Positions 35,576-44,986 of a stretch of DNA of 64,000 bases are shown here, one piece after another; the stretch's first letter is position 1; every line of letters starts with the position of its first letter. Origin of the DNA: Sphingomonas chungangi (GTDB taxonomy: Bacteria > Pseudomonadota > Alphaproteobacteria > Sphingomonadales > Sphingomonadaceae); NCBI RefSeq assembly GCF_013778325.1, contig NZ_JACEIB010000024.1:1-64000 (forward strand), read 5' to 3'. Both the position numbers and the translations under genes were made by a program. The notes beneath the pieces are model-generated. The model was given only the letters and a program-made list of their open reading frames with translations. It had not been told where the DNA came from and did not search any database.

Positions 35576-37159
35576 TCAAGGCCCGATGTCGATATCCTTC
35601 GGTTTTGGCTGCACTGACCTAGCGGCCGGGAAGCCGAGCGCCTTGGCGATCGCCGGGTTCCAGCCATAAGGATCAGTGCGGAAGGCGACCTTGCCGTCCG
35701 TATCCTGAAAGGCATTCCAGTAAAGCAACCGCACCGGGATCGGCTGCGGCAAGGTGACGAAGCTCTCCTTGCCGGCCTGCCGCGCCTGCTGCCATTGAGG
35801 CAGGATGCCCTGCTGCTGCGCCAGCGCCTGCGCGAAACCGAGCGCGTCATCGACGCGGACGCAGCCGTGACTGAGATGCCGCTGGACGCGCCCGAACAGT
35901 GAATGATCGCTGGTATCGTGCAGGTAAATCGCCTGATCGTCCTGCATGTCGAACTTGACGAGTCCCAGTGCGTTCTTCGGGCCCGACTGCTGGACGATGA
36001 AGCCGCCCTTATAGTCCATGCCGTGCGCCTTCAGATAGGCGGCGCCCTTGCCGCCGAGTGACGCATGCTGGATCGACTTCGGCACGGTCCAGGTCGGGTT
36101 GGCGACCAGCCGGTAGATCGGGGCGCGCAGCGGTGGCGTCTCCTTGCCGGGTTTGCCGACGATCACCTTGCGCCGATCGACGATCTTGCCGTCGCGATAA
36201 TAGGTGAGCGTCGCAGCCGCCGTATTGACGTCGATGCGGGTTGCAGGCGGCGTGCGTGACAGCCAGCGGCGCCGCTCCATCTCGACGCCGAGCGCACGCG
36301 CCTTATCCTCAGGACCCTGGTTGAGCACATCCAATACGTCACCACCAATCGTGCCGTCTGCCTTCAGCCCGTAATCGAGCTGGAGCTGCTTGACGGCATT
36401 GGCAAGCGGTGGGGTGTAAGTGCCAGTATCCGCAGGCACGCCGCTCGGGTCCGCGGGCAGATAGCCGTTCGAGATGAGTTGCATCGTGATGTTGGCGATG
36501 CGTGGATCGTGATCGCCAACATGGATCGCCTTGGTGTTGGGGATCACCGGCGCGCTCTTGTCCGGCAGTCCATTACGATAGCCAAGATAGGCTGCCGAAA
36601 GCGCCTTATAGTCGGAATCCTGCGGGGCGAGGCTATCCAGCCACGCGCCGACGGTGCCGGCGTGCAAGGCGCCGAGCAGACCAGCGGCGAGATCGGGATC
36701 GGGACGAGGTATGGTGTAGACTTTGTGCAGCGTCGTCGGGTCGATCACACCGTGCGCAAGCGCGGCAGCGTAGGCGAGCGCCGCGCGGGTTCGAGCAACA
36801 TCGGACTTCGCGGACGAGTCTTGATCGCCGGCAGAGCCGAAATCGACATGGTCGAGGCCGTCGCGCTGTCTTTCCGCCAGCGCCTTGACGAGTGCCTGTG
36901 TCGCGTCTGCCGACCATGCAGCCTGCCAGCCATCCTTGCCGTAGAAAGCTTTGGTCGCGGGATCGGTCGCTGCCGCCTGAAGGTCGGCCCTGGCGATCTC
37001 GGGTGGCGGCTGAACAGGCCCGCTCGCGCTTGGCGCCACCGTGTTGGACGTCGCGGTCCCAGCGTTCGAACCGGATGCCGATTGCTTCTCCGTCGTGATG
37101 TTACAGCCTTGCGCCATGAGCGCGAGCGCGGCGACAGAGCCCAATGTCGATGTCTTCAT
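35576..37159 (-). CDS. L,D-transpeptidase (YcbB-like) lipoprotein
   Basis: A 527-residue periplasmic enzyme. The signal peptide ends at a lipobox-like LMAQGC (Cys19), followed by a low-complexity Ser/Ala/Thr/Pro linker. A helical scaffold region, a peptidoglycan-binding domain (about 235-275, AVKQLQLDYGLKADGTIGGDVLDVLN in pieces) and the YkuD catalytic domain follow. The active site HLSHGCVRVDD carries the catalytic Cys, with the upstream His in IYLHDTSD. The long layout is that of LdtD/YcbB-type enzymes, which make 3-3 cross-links in peptidoglycan. It stands alone, converging on the YihY gene. Confidence 0.9.
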   Translation of the reverse strand: MKTSTLGSVAALALMAQGCNITTEKQSASGSNAGTATSNTVAPSASGPVQPPPEIARADLQAAATDPATKAFYGKDGWQAAWSADATQALVKALAERQRDGLDHVDFGSAGDQDSSAKSDVARTRAALAYAAALAHGVIDPTTLHKVYTIPRPDPDLAAGLLGALHAGTVGAWLDSLAPQDSDYKALSAAYLGYRNGLPDKSAPVIPNTKAIHVGDHDPRIANITMQLISNGYLPADPSGVPADTGTYTPPLANAVKQLQLDYGLKADGTIGGDVLDVLNQGPEDKARALGVEMERRRWLSRTPPATRIDVNTAAATLTYYRDGKIVDRRKVIVGKPGKETPPLRAPIYRLVANPTWTVPKSIQHASLGGKGAAYLKAHGMDYKGGFIVQQSGPKNALGLVKFDMQDDQAIYLHDTSDHSLFGRVQRHLSHGCVRVDDALGFAQALAQQQGILPQWQQARQAGKESFVTLPQPIPVRLLYWNAFQDTDGKVAFRTDPYGWNPAIAKALGFPAARSVQPKPKDIDIGP

Positions 37160-37259
37160 AGGGATCGGACGGCCTTTCGGGATGCTGCACCCGGAAAAGC
37201 CCGCGGCAGTGGAGAGCGAGTAAACGCTTCAAGACAACGGTTGGGCGCGCGGACCGTCG

Positions 37260-38915
37260 CTACAGTTCCCCTGCCGCCGCGAGCTGGCCGATCCGGTCCG
37301 CCGTGCGCAGCGCGATCGTCTGAGTGGTGAGCGCGGGATTGACGCCGCCGACGGTCGGAAACACCGAGCCGTCGCATATCCACAGATTGGGAATGTCCCA
37401 GCTGCGGCAGTCGGCATCGACGACGCTCGTGCGCCGATCCGACCCCATGCGCGCGGTACCACCGAGATGATTGGTGTCGTCTTCCTGGAGGAAGATGCCC
37501 TTCGCCCCGATCGCCTCGATCGAGCGGCCCATCTGCTCGAGCGCATGCGCGATCAGCGCCTTGTCGTTGTCGCCCCAGGCATAGGTGATCTTCGCGACCT
37601 TCAGGCCATATTGGTCGAGATCATCGGACAGCGTCACGCGATTGGCCTCGTTGGGCAGCATCTCGCCGACCATCTTGACGCCGATCATGTAGTTATAGTC
37701 GAGCATCGCATCGCGCAGCTTCTGGCCCCACAGCCCACGCGCGCCGGTCTGGATAGACGCCCATTCGTTGGGCAGCGGCCCCTGCCCCAGCCAGATATAG
37801 CCGCCGTGGAAATCCTTGTTGTCGTCATAGTTCCAATGCTCGGTGATGGCGAGGCTGGGCGGCCCCTTGTACCAGCGCACCGGCTCATCCATCCGGCCCC
37901 ACACGGCCTGGTTGGACTGCGTCATCAAATTCTTGCCGACAAGCCCCGAGCTGTTGGCGAGCCCGTCCGGATAGCGCTGGTCGGCGGAGTTGAGCAGCAG
38001 CCGCGGCGTCTCGATCGCATAGCCGGCGACGACGACATTCTTCGCGCGCTGGAAATGCCATTCTCCCTCGCGGTGATAATGGACGCCCGTCGCACGGCCA
38101 CTCGGGCCGGTCTCGATCCGACCGACCATGGCGAGATCGCGGATCTCCGCACCGGCCGCAAGCGCCCGCGGGATCCACACGGTCAAAGCGGAGCGCTTGG
38201 CGTTGGTCGTGCAGCCGAACCGGCAGAAGCCACGATAGGCACAGGGCGGCGACTTGCCCTCGGGGCCGCTAAGCGGCGCCGACAAGGTGGCGAGCGGCGT
38301 CTCGGTCCAATTGATCCCGATCGCCTCGCAGCCCTTGGCGAGGAGCTTGCCAGCGCCATTGAGCTCATGCGCGCGATACGGATAGCGCGGCCGCTTAGGG
38401 CCCCAAGGATAGGTCAGCGGGCCGGAAATGTTGATCTGCTTCTCCGCCAGATCGTAATAATGCCACATCTCCTGCCACGAGATCGGCCAGTCGGCGCCAT
38501 AGCCGAGCGAGGTCCGTGCGGAGAAATGCTCGGGGCGGAAGCGCAGCGACACCATCGCATAGTGGACGGTCGAGCCGCCGACCGCCTTGCCCGAATTCTT
38601 GCCTCCCATCTGGATCGGGTTGGCCCCGTCAACGACGCGCCTGTCGGTCCAATAGAGCTTGTTCTGCTCGCTCTCGTCCGAGGCGAAATCCTCGAGCGGC
38701 CGGAAATAGGGGCCCGCGTCGAAGGCGACAACGGAAAAGCCCTGCTCGGCGAGCAAGGCCGCCAGCGTGCCGCCGCCGGCGCCCGTGCCCACGATGGCAA
38801 AATCGACCTCGTCGGTCTCGCGATGCTCGCGCATCGACACCCAGGCGCCGTGGCGAAAGACGTCTGGGGCGCGACCGTGGCGGGCGCGCGGCGCGGAGAA
38901 GGGATTAGACAACAT
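37260..38915 (-). CDS. GMC flavoprotein dehydrogenase (gluconate 2-dehydrogenase large-subunit type)
   Basis: A 551-residue GMC oxidoreductase. The FAD motif AIVGTGAGGGTLAALLAEQG is near residues 37-56. A Cys-rich stretch CAYRGFCRFGC (three cysteines, typical of gluconate 2-dehydrogenase flavoproteins) lies in the middle. The active-site His is in NHLGGTARMG, with Asn in GGVNPALTTQ near the end. The start at ATG 38915 overlaps subunit 3 by 11 bases; the upstream open frame is subunit-3 shadow. No Tat or Sec signal is visible, so export would need the partner subunit. It probably oxidises a sugar acid or alcohol and passes electrons to quinone through the neighbouring subunits. Confidence 0.88.
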   Translation of the reverse strand: MLSNPFSAPRARHGRAPDVFRHGAWVSMREHRETDEVDFAIVGTGAGGGTLAALLAEQGFSVVAFDAGPYFRPLEDFASDESEQNKLYWTDRRVVDGANPIQMGGKNSGKAVGGSTVHYAMVSLRFRPEHFSARTSLGYGADWPISWQEMWHYYDLAEKQINISGPLTYPWGPKRPRYPYRAHELNGAGKLLAKGCEAIGINWTETPLATLSAPLSGPEGKSPPCAYRGFCRFGCTTNAKRSALTVWIPRALAAGAEIRDLAMVGRIETGPSGRATGVHYHREGEWHFQRAKNVVVAGYAIETPRLLLNSADQRYPDGLANSSGLVGKNLMTQSNQAVWGRMDEPVRWYKGPPSLAITEHWNYDDNKDFHGGYIWLGQGPLPNEWASIQTGARGLWGQKLRDAMLDYNYMIGVKMVGEMLPNEANRVTLSDDLDQYGLKVAKITYAWGDNDKALIAHALEQMGRSIEAIGAKGIFLQEDDTNHLGGTARMGSDRRTSVVDADCRSWDIPNLWICDGSVFPTVGGVNPALTTQTIALRTADRIGQLAAAGEL

Positions 38916-39552
38916 GCCGATTGTCCCGCTCGGCCTTCTTTTCGTGGCCGGGCGTCGCCTCGGCGGCTTCCCAGGCGTCGCGGTGATCACCGTCGAGCCG
39001 GACATAGCCGCGTGGCGAGGCCGGTCCCCCGAACCCGATCTCGTTCCAGGCGGAGGGGTGGCTGTAGAAGAGCCCCGGCACATCGACGAGTACGCGACGC
39101 TTGAAGAATTTCTGCGGATCGAGGTCACCCCAATGCTCGCCGCCGAGACCGCCGTCCGCCATCGCGCCGATCAGCCGATCCTGATCCTCGTCGGAGAGTG
39201 AAGCAAAGCTCCGGCCGCCATGGCGCGTCTTGGCCTCGGCCTCGATCGCCGCGAGACCCCGCCGCCAGGCTTCGCGCATATAGGGCATGTCCGCATCGCG
39301 GAACCCGTCGCCATGGTCGGCGAGAAGCTTGGCGTCGAGAAGCGCCGCGAGCGGCACCGGCGCGGCGTCTTCCCGTTGCGGCAAGATGCGCTCGCAGAAC
39401 GCCGCCGCGACGGACCATTCATCTCTCGTCAGAAATCGCGGGCGATCGGGCGTCGCCAGCCGCTTGTCGACGACCTTGCGCGTCGCCTCGTCCCAAGACG
39501 GGGTATTGCGCTTGGCGAGAACGTCGTAGCCGGGATAGCGGGGCTTAGTCAT
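38905..39552 (-). CDS. Gluconate 2-dehydrogenase subunit 3 family protein
   Basis: A 215-residue protein of the small (gamma) subunit family of membrane-bound gluconate 2-dehydrogenases. Characteristic features are the helical core FLTRDEWSVAAAFCERILPQ near residue 38, the LLDAKLLADHGDGFRDADMPYMR segment, and the Trp/Tyr-rich end with LFYSHPSAWNEIGFGGPA. The family usually has a Tat signal, but this one has none at the chosen ATG (39552), which overlaps the stop of the duplicated membrane protein by eight bases. It precedes and overlaps the GMC flavoprotein gene. Confidence 0.85.
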   Translation of the reverse strand: MTKPRYPGYDVLAKRNTPSWDEATRKVVDKRLATPDRPRFLTRDEWSVAAAFCERILPQREDAAPVPLAALLDAKLLADHGDGFRDADMPYMREAWRRGLAAIEAEAKTRHGGRSFASLSDEDQDRLIGAMADGGLGGEHWGDLDPQKFFKRRVLVDVPGLFYSHPSAWNEIGFGGPASPRGYVRLDGDHRDAWEAAEATPGHEKKAERDNRHVV

Positions 39553-40471
39553 CCTTGTCGTCCACCAGCAAGGCGAGCGCGGCGAGACCGGCGAGCGCGA
39601 GCCCGGTGAAGGACGGTGGCGCCGGCAAAGGCGGTCCTGCAAAAAGATTCTGTCGCCAGTTGCGCCAGCCGCCCATATTGCGCGAGACGCCGTAGGCATG
39701 GAGAGCGACGCCGGCGATGCCCATCGCCGCGGTTGCGGCCAGCCAACCGCGCGAGGCGGGGCGGGCGACGCCAGCCGGCCCGACGGCGGCATAGACGAGC
39801 AGCGCGGCCGCGGCGGGTGGCATCGTCACCGGCAAAAGCATGGCGGGATTATGGAAGGCACCACGAAAGTGAAGCAGGCCGGCTTCCGCGGTCGTGCCCA
39901 GCAGCGACGCGCCAGTCAGCGCCGCGACCACGCGGCCCGCCGGCAAGCCCGCGACCATCGGCCGGGTTCCGGGCTTGTTGTCGCGTACCCGTTCGCCGAG
40001 GAAGCCCATCAGCCCAGACAGCGAGATCGCGGCCGGCGCGCCGATCGGGGCGGAATAGAACAGGTTCTGCCAGCTGAACCCGCCGACTTTCTTGGTGACG
40101 TTGTAGATGTGGAAGGCGGTGCCGACGAGGCCGGTCAGGCCGGCCGCGACATAGACCGTGTCGCGCAGCGGGTGCGCGCCGTGGCGCCCGTCGACATGGC
40201 CGTGGACGCTGACGCCGATCGACAGCGCCGACGTCACGATCGGCGTCCACATCGCCTTGTTGCGGAAGTCGCCGCGATAATGCTCCATCGCGCTGTCCAC
40301 CAGCACCGATGCCGCGATCGTGCCTGCCGCACGGTTGAGCCGCCGCGCGGCGGTGACGATCTCCGTCTTCGACGGGATGGGCGCGGTTTCGTAACCACCG
40401 CGCGCAACGGGTGCCTCGCCCCGAAAGCCCAGCAGGAAGCTCGCCTTCAGCCGCTCGCGCGTCGTTGCCAC
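39545..40471 (-). CDS. Internally duplicated membrane protein of the GMC dehydrogenase cluster
   Basis: A 308-residue protein with about eight hydrophobic segments in two repeats of four. The repeats share EHYRGDFRNKAM (64-74) with LHFRGAFHNPAM (201-211), FHIYN (120-124) with LHAYG (257-261), and QNLF (135-138) with QNLF (274-277). His64/His201 and His121/His258 are each exactly 137 residues apart. There is no CxxCH haem c motif. The GTG at 40471 has AAGGA eight bases upstream; the longer frame starts only at a TTG inside the ThDP gene. It overlaps subunit 3, so it may be that enzyme's membrane anchor. No known family was recognised. Confidence 0.72.
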   Translation of the reverse strand: MATTRERLKASFLLGFRGEAPVARGGYETAPIPSKTEIVTAARRLNRAAGTIAASVLVDSAMEHYRGDFRNKAMWTPIVTSALSIGVSVHGHVDGRHGAHPLRDTVYVAAGLTGLVGTAFHIYNVTKKVGGFSWQNLFYSAPIGAPAAISLSGLMGFLGERVRDNKPGTRPMVAGLPAGRVVAALTGASLLGTTAEAGLLHFRGAFHNPAMLLPVTMPPAAAALLVYAAVGPAGVARPASRGWLAATAAMGIAGVALHAYGVSRNMGGWRNWRQNLFAGPPLPAPPSFTGLALAGLAALALLVDDKDD

Positions 40472-40475
40472 AGGG

Positions 40476-42257
40476 TCAATCCTTGCCCGGGAGGATACCC
40501 GCAAGCAGCTGCTTGGCGCTGTTCTTGATGACGCTGGCGAGTTCGGGCTCGTCGGCCATCATCGTCATGAAATTCTTGGCGTCCTTGAGCGTGATGTGCG
40601 GCGGCAGCGGCGGGACGTTCGGGTCCGCCTTCATGTTCATGATCACCGGCCGATCGGAGGCCAGCGCCTCGTCCCATGCCGCGCCGATCTTGTCGGGATC
40701 GTCGCAGTAGATCCCCTTGAACCCGAGCAGCTCGGCGTATTTGTGATAGGGAAAGTCGGGGATCGACTGGGTGATCGGCGTCTTGCCGTCGCCGAGCTGG
40801 ACGCGCTCCTCCCAGGTCACCTGGTTGAGATCCTGATTGTTGAGCACCATCAGGATGAAGCGCGGATCGGACCAGGTCTGCCAATATTTGCTCACCGTGA
40901 TCATCACGTTGAGGCCGTTCATCTGCATCGCGCCGTCGCCGATGAAGCCGATCACGGGCCGGTCGGGATAGGCCATCTTGGCGGCAACCGCATAGGGCGT
41001 CGCGGCACCGAGCGAGGCGAGGCCGCCCGACAGCGAACCCATCATGCCGCGCCGGATACGAATGTCGCGCGCATACCAATTCGCGACCGATCCGCTGTCG
41101 CCGGTCATGATCACACGGTCGGGCAGGCGCGGCGACAGTTCATGGAAGATGCGCTGCGGATTGACGGGGTCCGCCGGCTCCATCGCGCGATCCTTCAGCG
41201 TCTCCCACCATTTCGCGACGTTGGTCTCGATGCCCTGTCGCCACTTGGCATTGTCGTTCTGCACCAGCAGCGGCAGCAGTGCCGCCAAGGTCTGCTTGGC
41301 GTCGCCGACCAGGCTATATTCCATCGGGTAGCGCAGCGAAACGTTGGCGCCGTCGATATCGATCTGCACACCGCGGGCGTCGCCGGGCTTGGGCAGGAAC
41401 TCGCTGTACGGGAAAGCGGACCCGATCATCAGGAAGGTGTCGCACTGCTTCATCAGATCCCAGCTCGGCTTGGTACCGAGCAGCCCGAGCGATCCGGTGA
41501 CAAAGGGCAGATCGTCGGGCAGCGCCGCCTTGCCGAGTAGTGCCTTGGCGACGCCGGCATTGAGCCGGTTGGCGACCGCGATCACCTCATCGGTCGCATG
41601 CAGCGAGCCGGCGCCGACCAGCATCGCCACCTTCTTGCCGCTGTTGAGGATCTCGGCGGCCTTTTTCAGATCGGCCATGCCGGGCAGTGTCGCGGCACCG
41701 GGATAGCCGACGCCGGTATGCGTCGCGCCATGCACCATCGGCGCATCTTCATAGGCGAGGTCCTGAAGATCGTTGGGAATGATCACGGTGGTCACGGCGC
41801 GCTTGGCCTGCGCGATCCGCACCGCGCGATCGATGCAGGTGCGGACCTGCTCGGGCACGGTCGCGGTAATGACATATTCGCAGACATCGCCGAACAGCGT
41901 CTGAAGGTCGACCTCCTGCTGATAGCTGGCTCCCAGGGCCGAGCGCGCCTGCTGGCCGACGATCGCGACGACGGGCATATGGTCGGCCTTGGCGTCGTAG
42001 AGCCCGGTCAGCAGATGGATCGCGCCAGGCCCCGACGTCGCGTAGCAAAGCCCGACCTGGCCGGTAAACTTGGCATGCGCCGATGCCATGAACGCCGCCA
42101 TTTCCTCGTGGCGGACCTGGACGTAGTCCATGAAATCCTTGGCCTTTTCGAGCGCGACGTCGAGCCCGCCGACGCCGTCGCCCGGATAGCCATAGACCCG
42201 CGACAGACCCCATTCACTGAGGCGCTTCCAGACAAATTCGGCGACATTCTGGGACAT
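40476..42257 (-). CDS. ThDP-dependent enzyme, pyruvate:quinone oxidoreductase-like
   Basis: A 593-residue thiamine diphosphate enzyme with the three-domain POX/AHAS fold. The catalytic Glu lies in RHEEMAAFMASAHAKFTG near residue 50. The central Rossmann-like domain is about 190-340. The ThDP-binding motif runs from IGDGAMQMNG to VLNNQDLNQ in the C-terminal domain. It resembles PoxB and related thiamine pyrophosphate-requiring proteins that oxidise or decarboxylate 2-oxo acids; whether it uses FAD and quinone is inferred. The ATG at 42257 has GGAG six bases upstream. It is followed four bases later by the duplicated membrane protein, so the block appears to be one operon. Confidence 0.87.
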   Translation of the reverse strand: MSQNVAEFVWKRLSEWGLSRVYGYPGDGVGGLDVALEKAKDFMDYVQVRHEEMAAFMASAHAKFTGQVGLCYATSGPGAIHLLTGLYDAKADHMPVVAIVGQQARSALGASYQQEVDLQTLFGDVCEYVITATVPEQVRTCIDRAVRIAQAKRAVTTVIIPNDLQDLAYEDAPMVHGATHTGVGYPGAATLPGMADLKKAAEILNSGKKVAMLVGAGSLHATDEVIAVANRLNAGVAKALLGKAALPDDLPFVTGSLGLLGTKPSWDLMKQCDTFLMIGSAFPYSEFLPKPGDARGVQIDIDGANVSLRYPMEYSLVGDAKQTLAALLPLLVQNDNAKWRQGIETNVAKWWETLKDRAMEPADPVNPQRIFHELSPRLPDRVIMTGDSGSVANWYARDIRIRRGMMGSLSGGLASLGAATPYAVAAKMAYPDRPVIGFIGDGAMQMNGLNVMITVSKYWQTWSDPRFILMVLNNQDLNQVTWEERVQLGDGKTPITQSIPDFPYHKYAELLGFKGIYCDDPDKIGAAWDEALASDRPVIMNMKADPNVPPLPPHITLKDAKNFMTMMADEPELASVIKNSAKQLLAGILPGKD

Positions 42258-42297
42258 GGAAAGCTCCGTGGGATATGCAAACGAAAGAATGCGGGGA

Positions 42298-43293
42298 TCA
42301 GGCCTTGGGCCGTCTGACTGCGCCCGCCACGGCGAGCGCGATGCCCGCCGCGAACAGGCCACCGAACATCAGGCAGCGATGGCGATCGGTGAACATCTCG
42401 ATGCTTCGCGTCCGGGAGCGGTCGTCGAAACGGCCATGCGCGGAATAATCCCCCGGCACGGGCTCGAAGAGATTGTTCGGGGCATCGGGTGCCGTCGGCT
42501 TGTCGGAGAGCTGGCCCGAATAGCCCGTCTTCGCCAGATAACGGTCGATCAGACCCGGCGCGATCCGGTTGGCCATGATGGCTTTGACCGTAGGCCAGCC
42601 GACCCAGACATCGCGGCGCTTGTGCGTGGCTGCGAAGAAGATCGCGCGCGCGGGCACCTCGGGCTCGAAGATCGGCGCCACCGGCTTGGCCTTGCGCCCC
42701 ATCTTGTTGAGCGCCCAATCGAACTGCGGCGTGTTGACCGCCGGCAGATCGACCATCGTTATATGCACGTCTAGCTTGTCGTGGATGATCTCGGAACGCA
42801 GGCTGTCAGTGAAGCCGCGGATCGCGGCCTTGGCGCCGCAATAGATCGACTGGAGCGGAACCGAGCGATAGGCCAGCGCCGAACCGACATTGATGATCGT
42901 GCCCCGGTTGCGCACGCGCATCCGCTTCAATGCCGCCATCATGCCATGGACCTGGCCAAGATAGGTCACCTGCGTGCCGCGCTCGATCTCCGCAGGCGTC
43001 AGCTTCGACACCGGCGCGAACACCGTCGCCATGGCGACATTGACCCAGATATCGATCGGTCCGAGTTCGGCCTCGACGCGTTCGGCAGCCGTCTCCACCG
43101 CGCCCGCGTCCGCGACATCGGTCGGGATCGGCAGTGCCCGTACACCCAGTCGCCGGATCTCCTCCGCCGCCCGCTCGAGACGAGCGGGATCGCGAGACAG
43201 CAGCGCGACATCATATCCATGCCGCGCAAACTCTTCGACGGTGGCGCGGCCAACGCCTGCGCCCGCGCCCGTGATGACGGCGACCTTGGACAT
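42298..43293 (-). CDS. SDR-family oxidoreductase with C-terminal membrane helix
   Basis: A 331-residue short-chain dehydrogenase. The cofactor loop TGAGAGVG is at 8-15 and the catalytic Ser, Tyr and Lys lie in NVGSALAYRSVPLQSIYCGAK (142-162 region, split here only for reference). Beyond the usual 250 residues there is an extension ending in a hydrophobic helix LMFGGLFAAGIALAVAG and RRPKA, which should anchor the C-terminus in the membrane. The ATG at 43293 has GGAG six bases upstream and was chosen over the earlier MMNKS start. It is the first gene of the ThDP-membrane-subunit3-GMC block, with a gap of 40 bases to the ThDP gene. Confidence 0.85.
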   Translation of the reverse strand: MSKVAVITGAGAGVGRATVEEFARHGYDVALLSRDPARLERAAEEIRRLGVRALPIPTDVADAGAVETAAERVEAELGPIDIWVNVAMATVFAPVSKLTPAEIERGTQVTYLGQVHGMMAALKRMRVRNRGTIINVGSALAYRSVPLQSIYCGAKAAIRGFTDSLRSEIIHDKLDVHITMVDLPAVNTPQFDWALNKMGRKAKPVAPIFEPEVPARAIFFAATHKRRDVWVGWPTVKAIMANRIAPGLIDRYLAKTGYSGQLSDKPTAPDAPNNLFEPVPGDYSAHGRFDDRSRTRSIEMFTDRHRCLMFGGLFAAGIALAVAGAVRRPKA

Positions 43294-43319
43294 CTGATTC
43301 TCCAGAGATTTGTTCATCA

Positions 43320-43345
43320 AGCGAATAGCTTGCGCCGAGAGTTCC
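43320..43345 (-). promoter_or_regulatory. EcfG-like promoter candidate upstream of the SDR gene
   Basis: On the minus strand the sequence reads GGAAC (complement of 43341-43345), 17 bases, then CGCT (complement of 43320-43323), 27 bases before the SDR start. The alphaproteobacterial general-stress sigma factor EcfG recognises GGAAC-N16/17-CGTT, so this differs by one base in the -10 element. It is a weak but well-placed match; the divergent GMC operon shares this gap. Confidence 0.35.
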
Positions 43346-43423
43346 GATTTCCGTTCCTAAATTGGCTGTAATGAAACGGATGACGCCGCCCACCGTTCAG
43401 GGGACAACTCCCGGGAATGTCGC

Positions 43424-44986
43424 GTGGCTGACCATTATGATCTGATCGTGATCGGCAGCGGCCCAGGCGGGGCATCGCTGGCCCAGCGGCTCGCGCCCAC
43501 CGGCAGACGTATCCTGATCCTCGAACGCGGCGACTATCTGCCGCGCGAGGAAGCCAATTGGGACTCGAAAGCGGTGTTCGTCGACGGTCGATACCAGGCG
43601 GACGAGACATGGGCGGATGCCAAGGGCAAGGATTTCGCCCCGCAGCTCCATTATTATGTCGGCGGCAATTCGAAGGTCTACGGGGCGGCATTGTTCCGCT
43701 TACGCGAACGCGATTTCGACGAGGTCACGCATGCTGGCGGCGTGTCCCCCGCATGGCCGCTCAAATATGACGCTTTCGCCCGCTATTATGACAAAGCGGA
43801 AGCGCTGTTCCACGTTCACGGCGCCCGTGGCGAGGACCCGACCGAACCGCCGACGACAAGCGCCTATCCGTTCGTCGCGGTGAAGCACGAGCCCAAGGTC
43901 GCCGTACTGTCTGAGAAGCTCGCCGGGATCGGCCTGAGGCCCTTTCATCTGCCGCTCGGGATCCTGCTCGATCAGAAGGAGGACGGTTTCGCGACGCCGA
44001 CCAGCACCTGCATGCGCTGCTCCTTCTTCGACGGTTTCCCCTGTCTGCTCAACGGCAAGGCCGACGCGCAGGTGATGTGCATCGATCCGATGCTCGCGGC
44101 GCACGACGATGTGACGCTGCTGACCGGTGCCTATGTTTCGAAGCTCGATACCGACTCGACCGGACGGCGGATCGACGCCGTCCATGTCACGCGGAATGGC
44201 CATGAGGAGGTATATTCGGCCGATACGGTCGTCGTCGCCTGCGGTGCGCTCTCCTCCGCCTTGCTGCTGCTGCGCTCGGCGAACGTGCAGCATCCCAATG
44301 GGCTCGCCAATGGCTCGGGCCAGGTCGGCCGCAACTACATGCGCCACGAGATGAGCATCGTCATGGCGGTGATGCGCCACGTCAACGACACCGTCTTCCA
44401 GAAGACGCTGGCGCTGAGCGACTTCTACTTTGGGAGCGATGACTGGGATTATCCGCTCGGCCTCATCCAGATGTGTGCGACCAGCCATGCCGATCAGATC
44501 AAAGGCGAGGAATTGCCCGGCTGGCTCGAATGGCTACCCGAGATGCCGTTCGACGAAATCGCGCGCCATTCGATGGATTTCTGGCTGCAGGCCGAGGATC
44601 TGCCGCATCCCGATAATCGCGTCTATTACAAGGACGGCAAGGTCCATCTCGATGTCGTCGCGACCAATCCGCGGGCGCTGGAGCAGCTCAAGCGCAAGCT
44701 GAAGGACGTGTTGTCGCAGATCGGCTGGCCAGCGGTGCTGCTCGAACGCTCGCTTTATCTGGGCAAGGACATCCCCCTGAGCGGCACGGCGCATCAGGCG
44801 GGCACCTGTCGCTTCGGCAACGATCCTTCCACCTCGGTGCTGAACCTCGACTGCCGCGCCCATGAGGTCGACAATCTCTACATCACGGACGCGAGCTTCT
44901 TCCCCTCGATCGGCGCGGTGAACCCGACGCTGACAATCATCGCCAACGCCTTGCGTGTTGCCGACATCATCAAGGATCGCATGTGA
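43424..44986 (+). CDS. GMC-family flavin oxidoreductase
   Basis: A 520-residue GMC protein. The FAD loop DLIVIGSGPGGASLAQRLAP is near residues 6-25 and LILERGDYLPRE follows. A Cys-containing stretch TCMRCSFFDGFPCLLNGKAD in the middle is a variant of the Cys-rich motif of sugar-acid dehydrogenases. The active-site His is in LSGTAHQAGTCRFG and the Asn in IGAVNPTLTI near the end. The start is a GTG (43424). It is the first gene of a plus-strand operon with DoxX, cupin and VOC proteins. The neighbours do not fix its substrate; an alcohol or sugar is likely. Confidence 0.88.
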   Translation: MADHYDLIVIGSGPGGASLAQRLAPTGRRILILERGDYLPREEANWDSKAVFVDGRYQADETWADAKGKDFAPQLHYYVGGNSKVYGAALFRLRERDFDEVTHAGGVSPAWPLKYDAFARYYDKAEALFHVHGARGEDPTEPPTTSAYPFVAVKHEPKVAVLSEKLAGIGLRPFHLPLGILLDQKEDGFATPTSTCMRCSFFDGFPCLLNGKADAQVMCIDPMLAAHDDVTLLTGAYVSKLDTDSTGRRIDAVHVTRNGHEEVYSADTVVVACGALSSALLLLRSANVQHPNGLANGSGQVGRNYMRHEMSIVMAVMRHVNDTVFQKTLALSDFYFGSDDWDYPLGLIQMCATSHADQIKGEELPGWLEWLPEMPFDEIARHSMDFWLQAEDLPHPDNRVYYKDGKVHLDVVATNPRALEQLKRKLKDVLSQIGWPAVLLERSLYLGKDIPLSGTAHQAGTCRFGNDPSTSVLNLDCRAHEVDNLYITDASFFPSIGAVNPTLTIIANALRVADIIKDRM

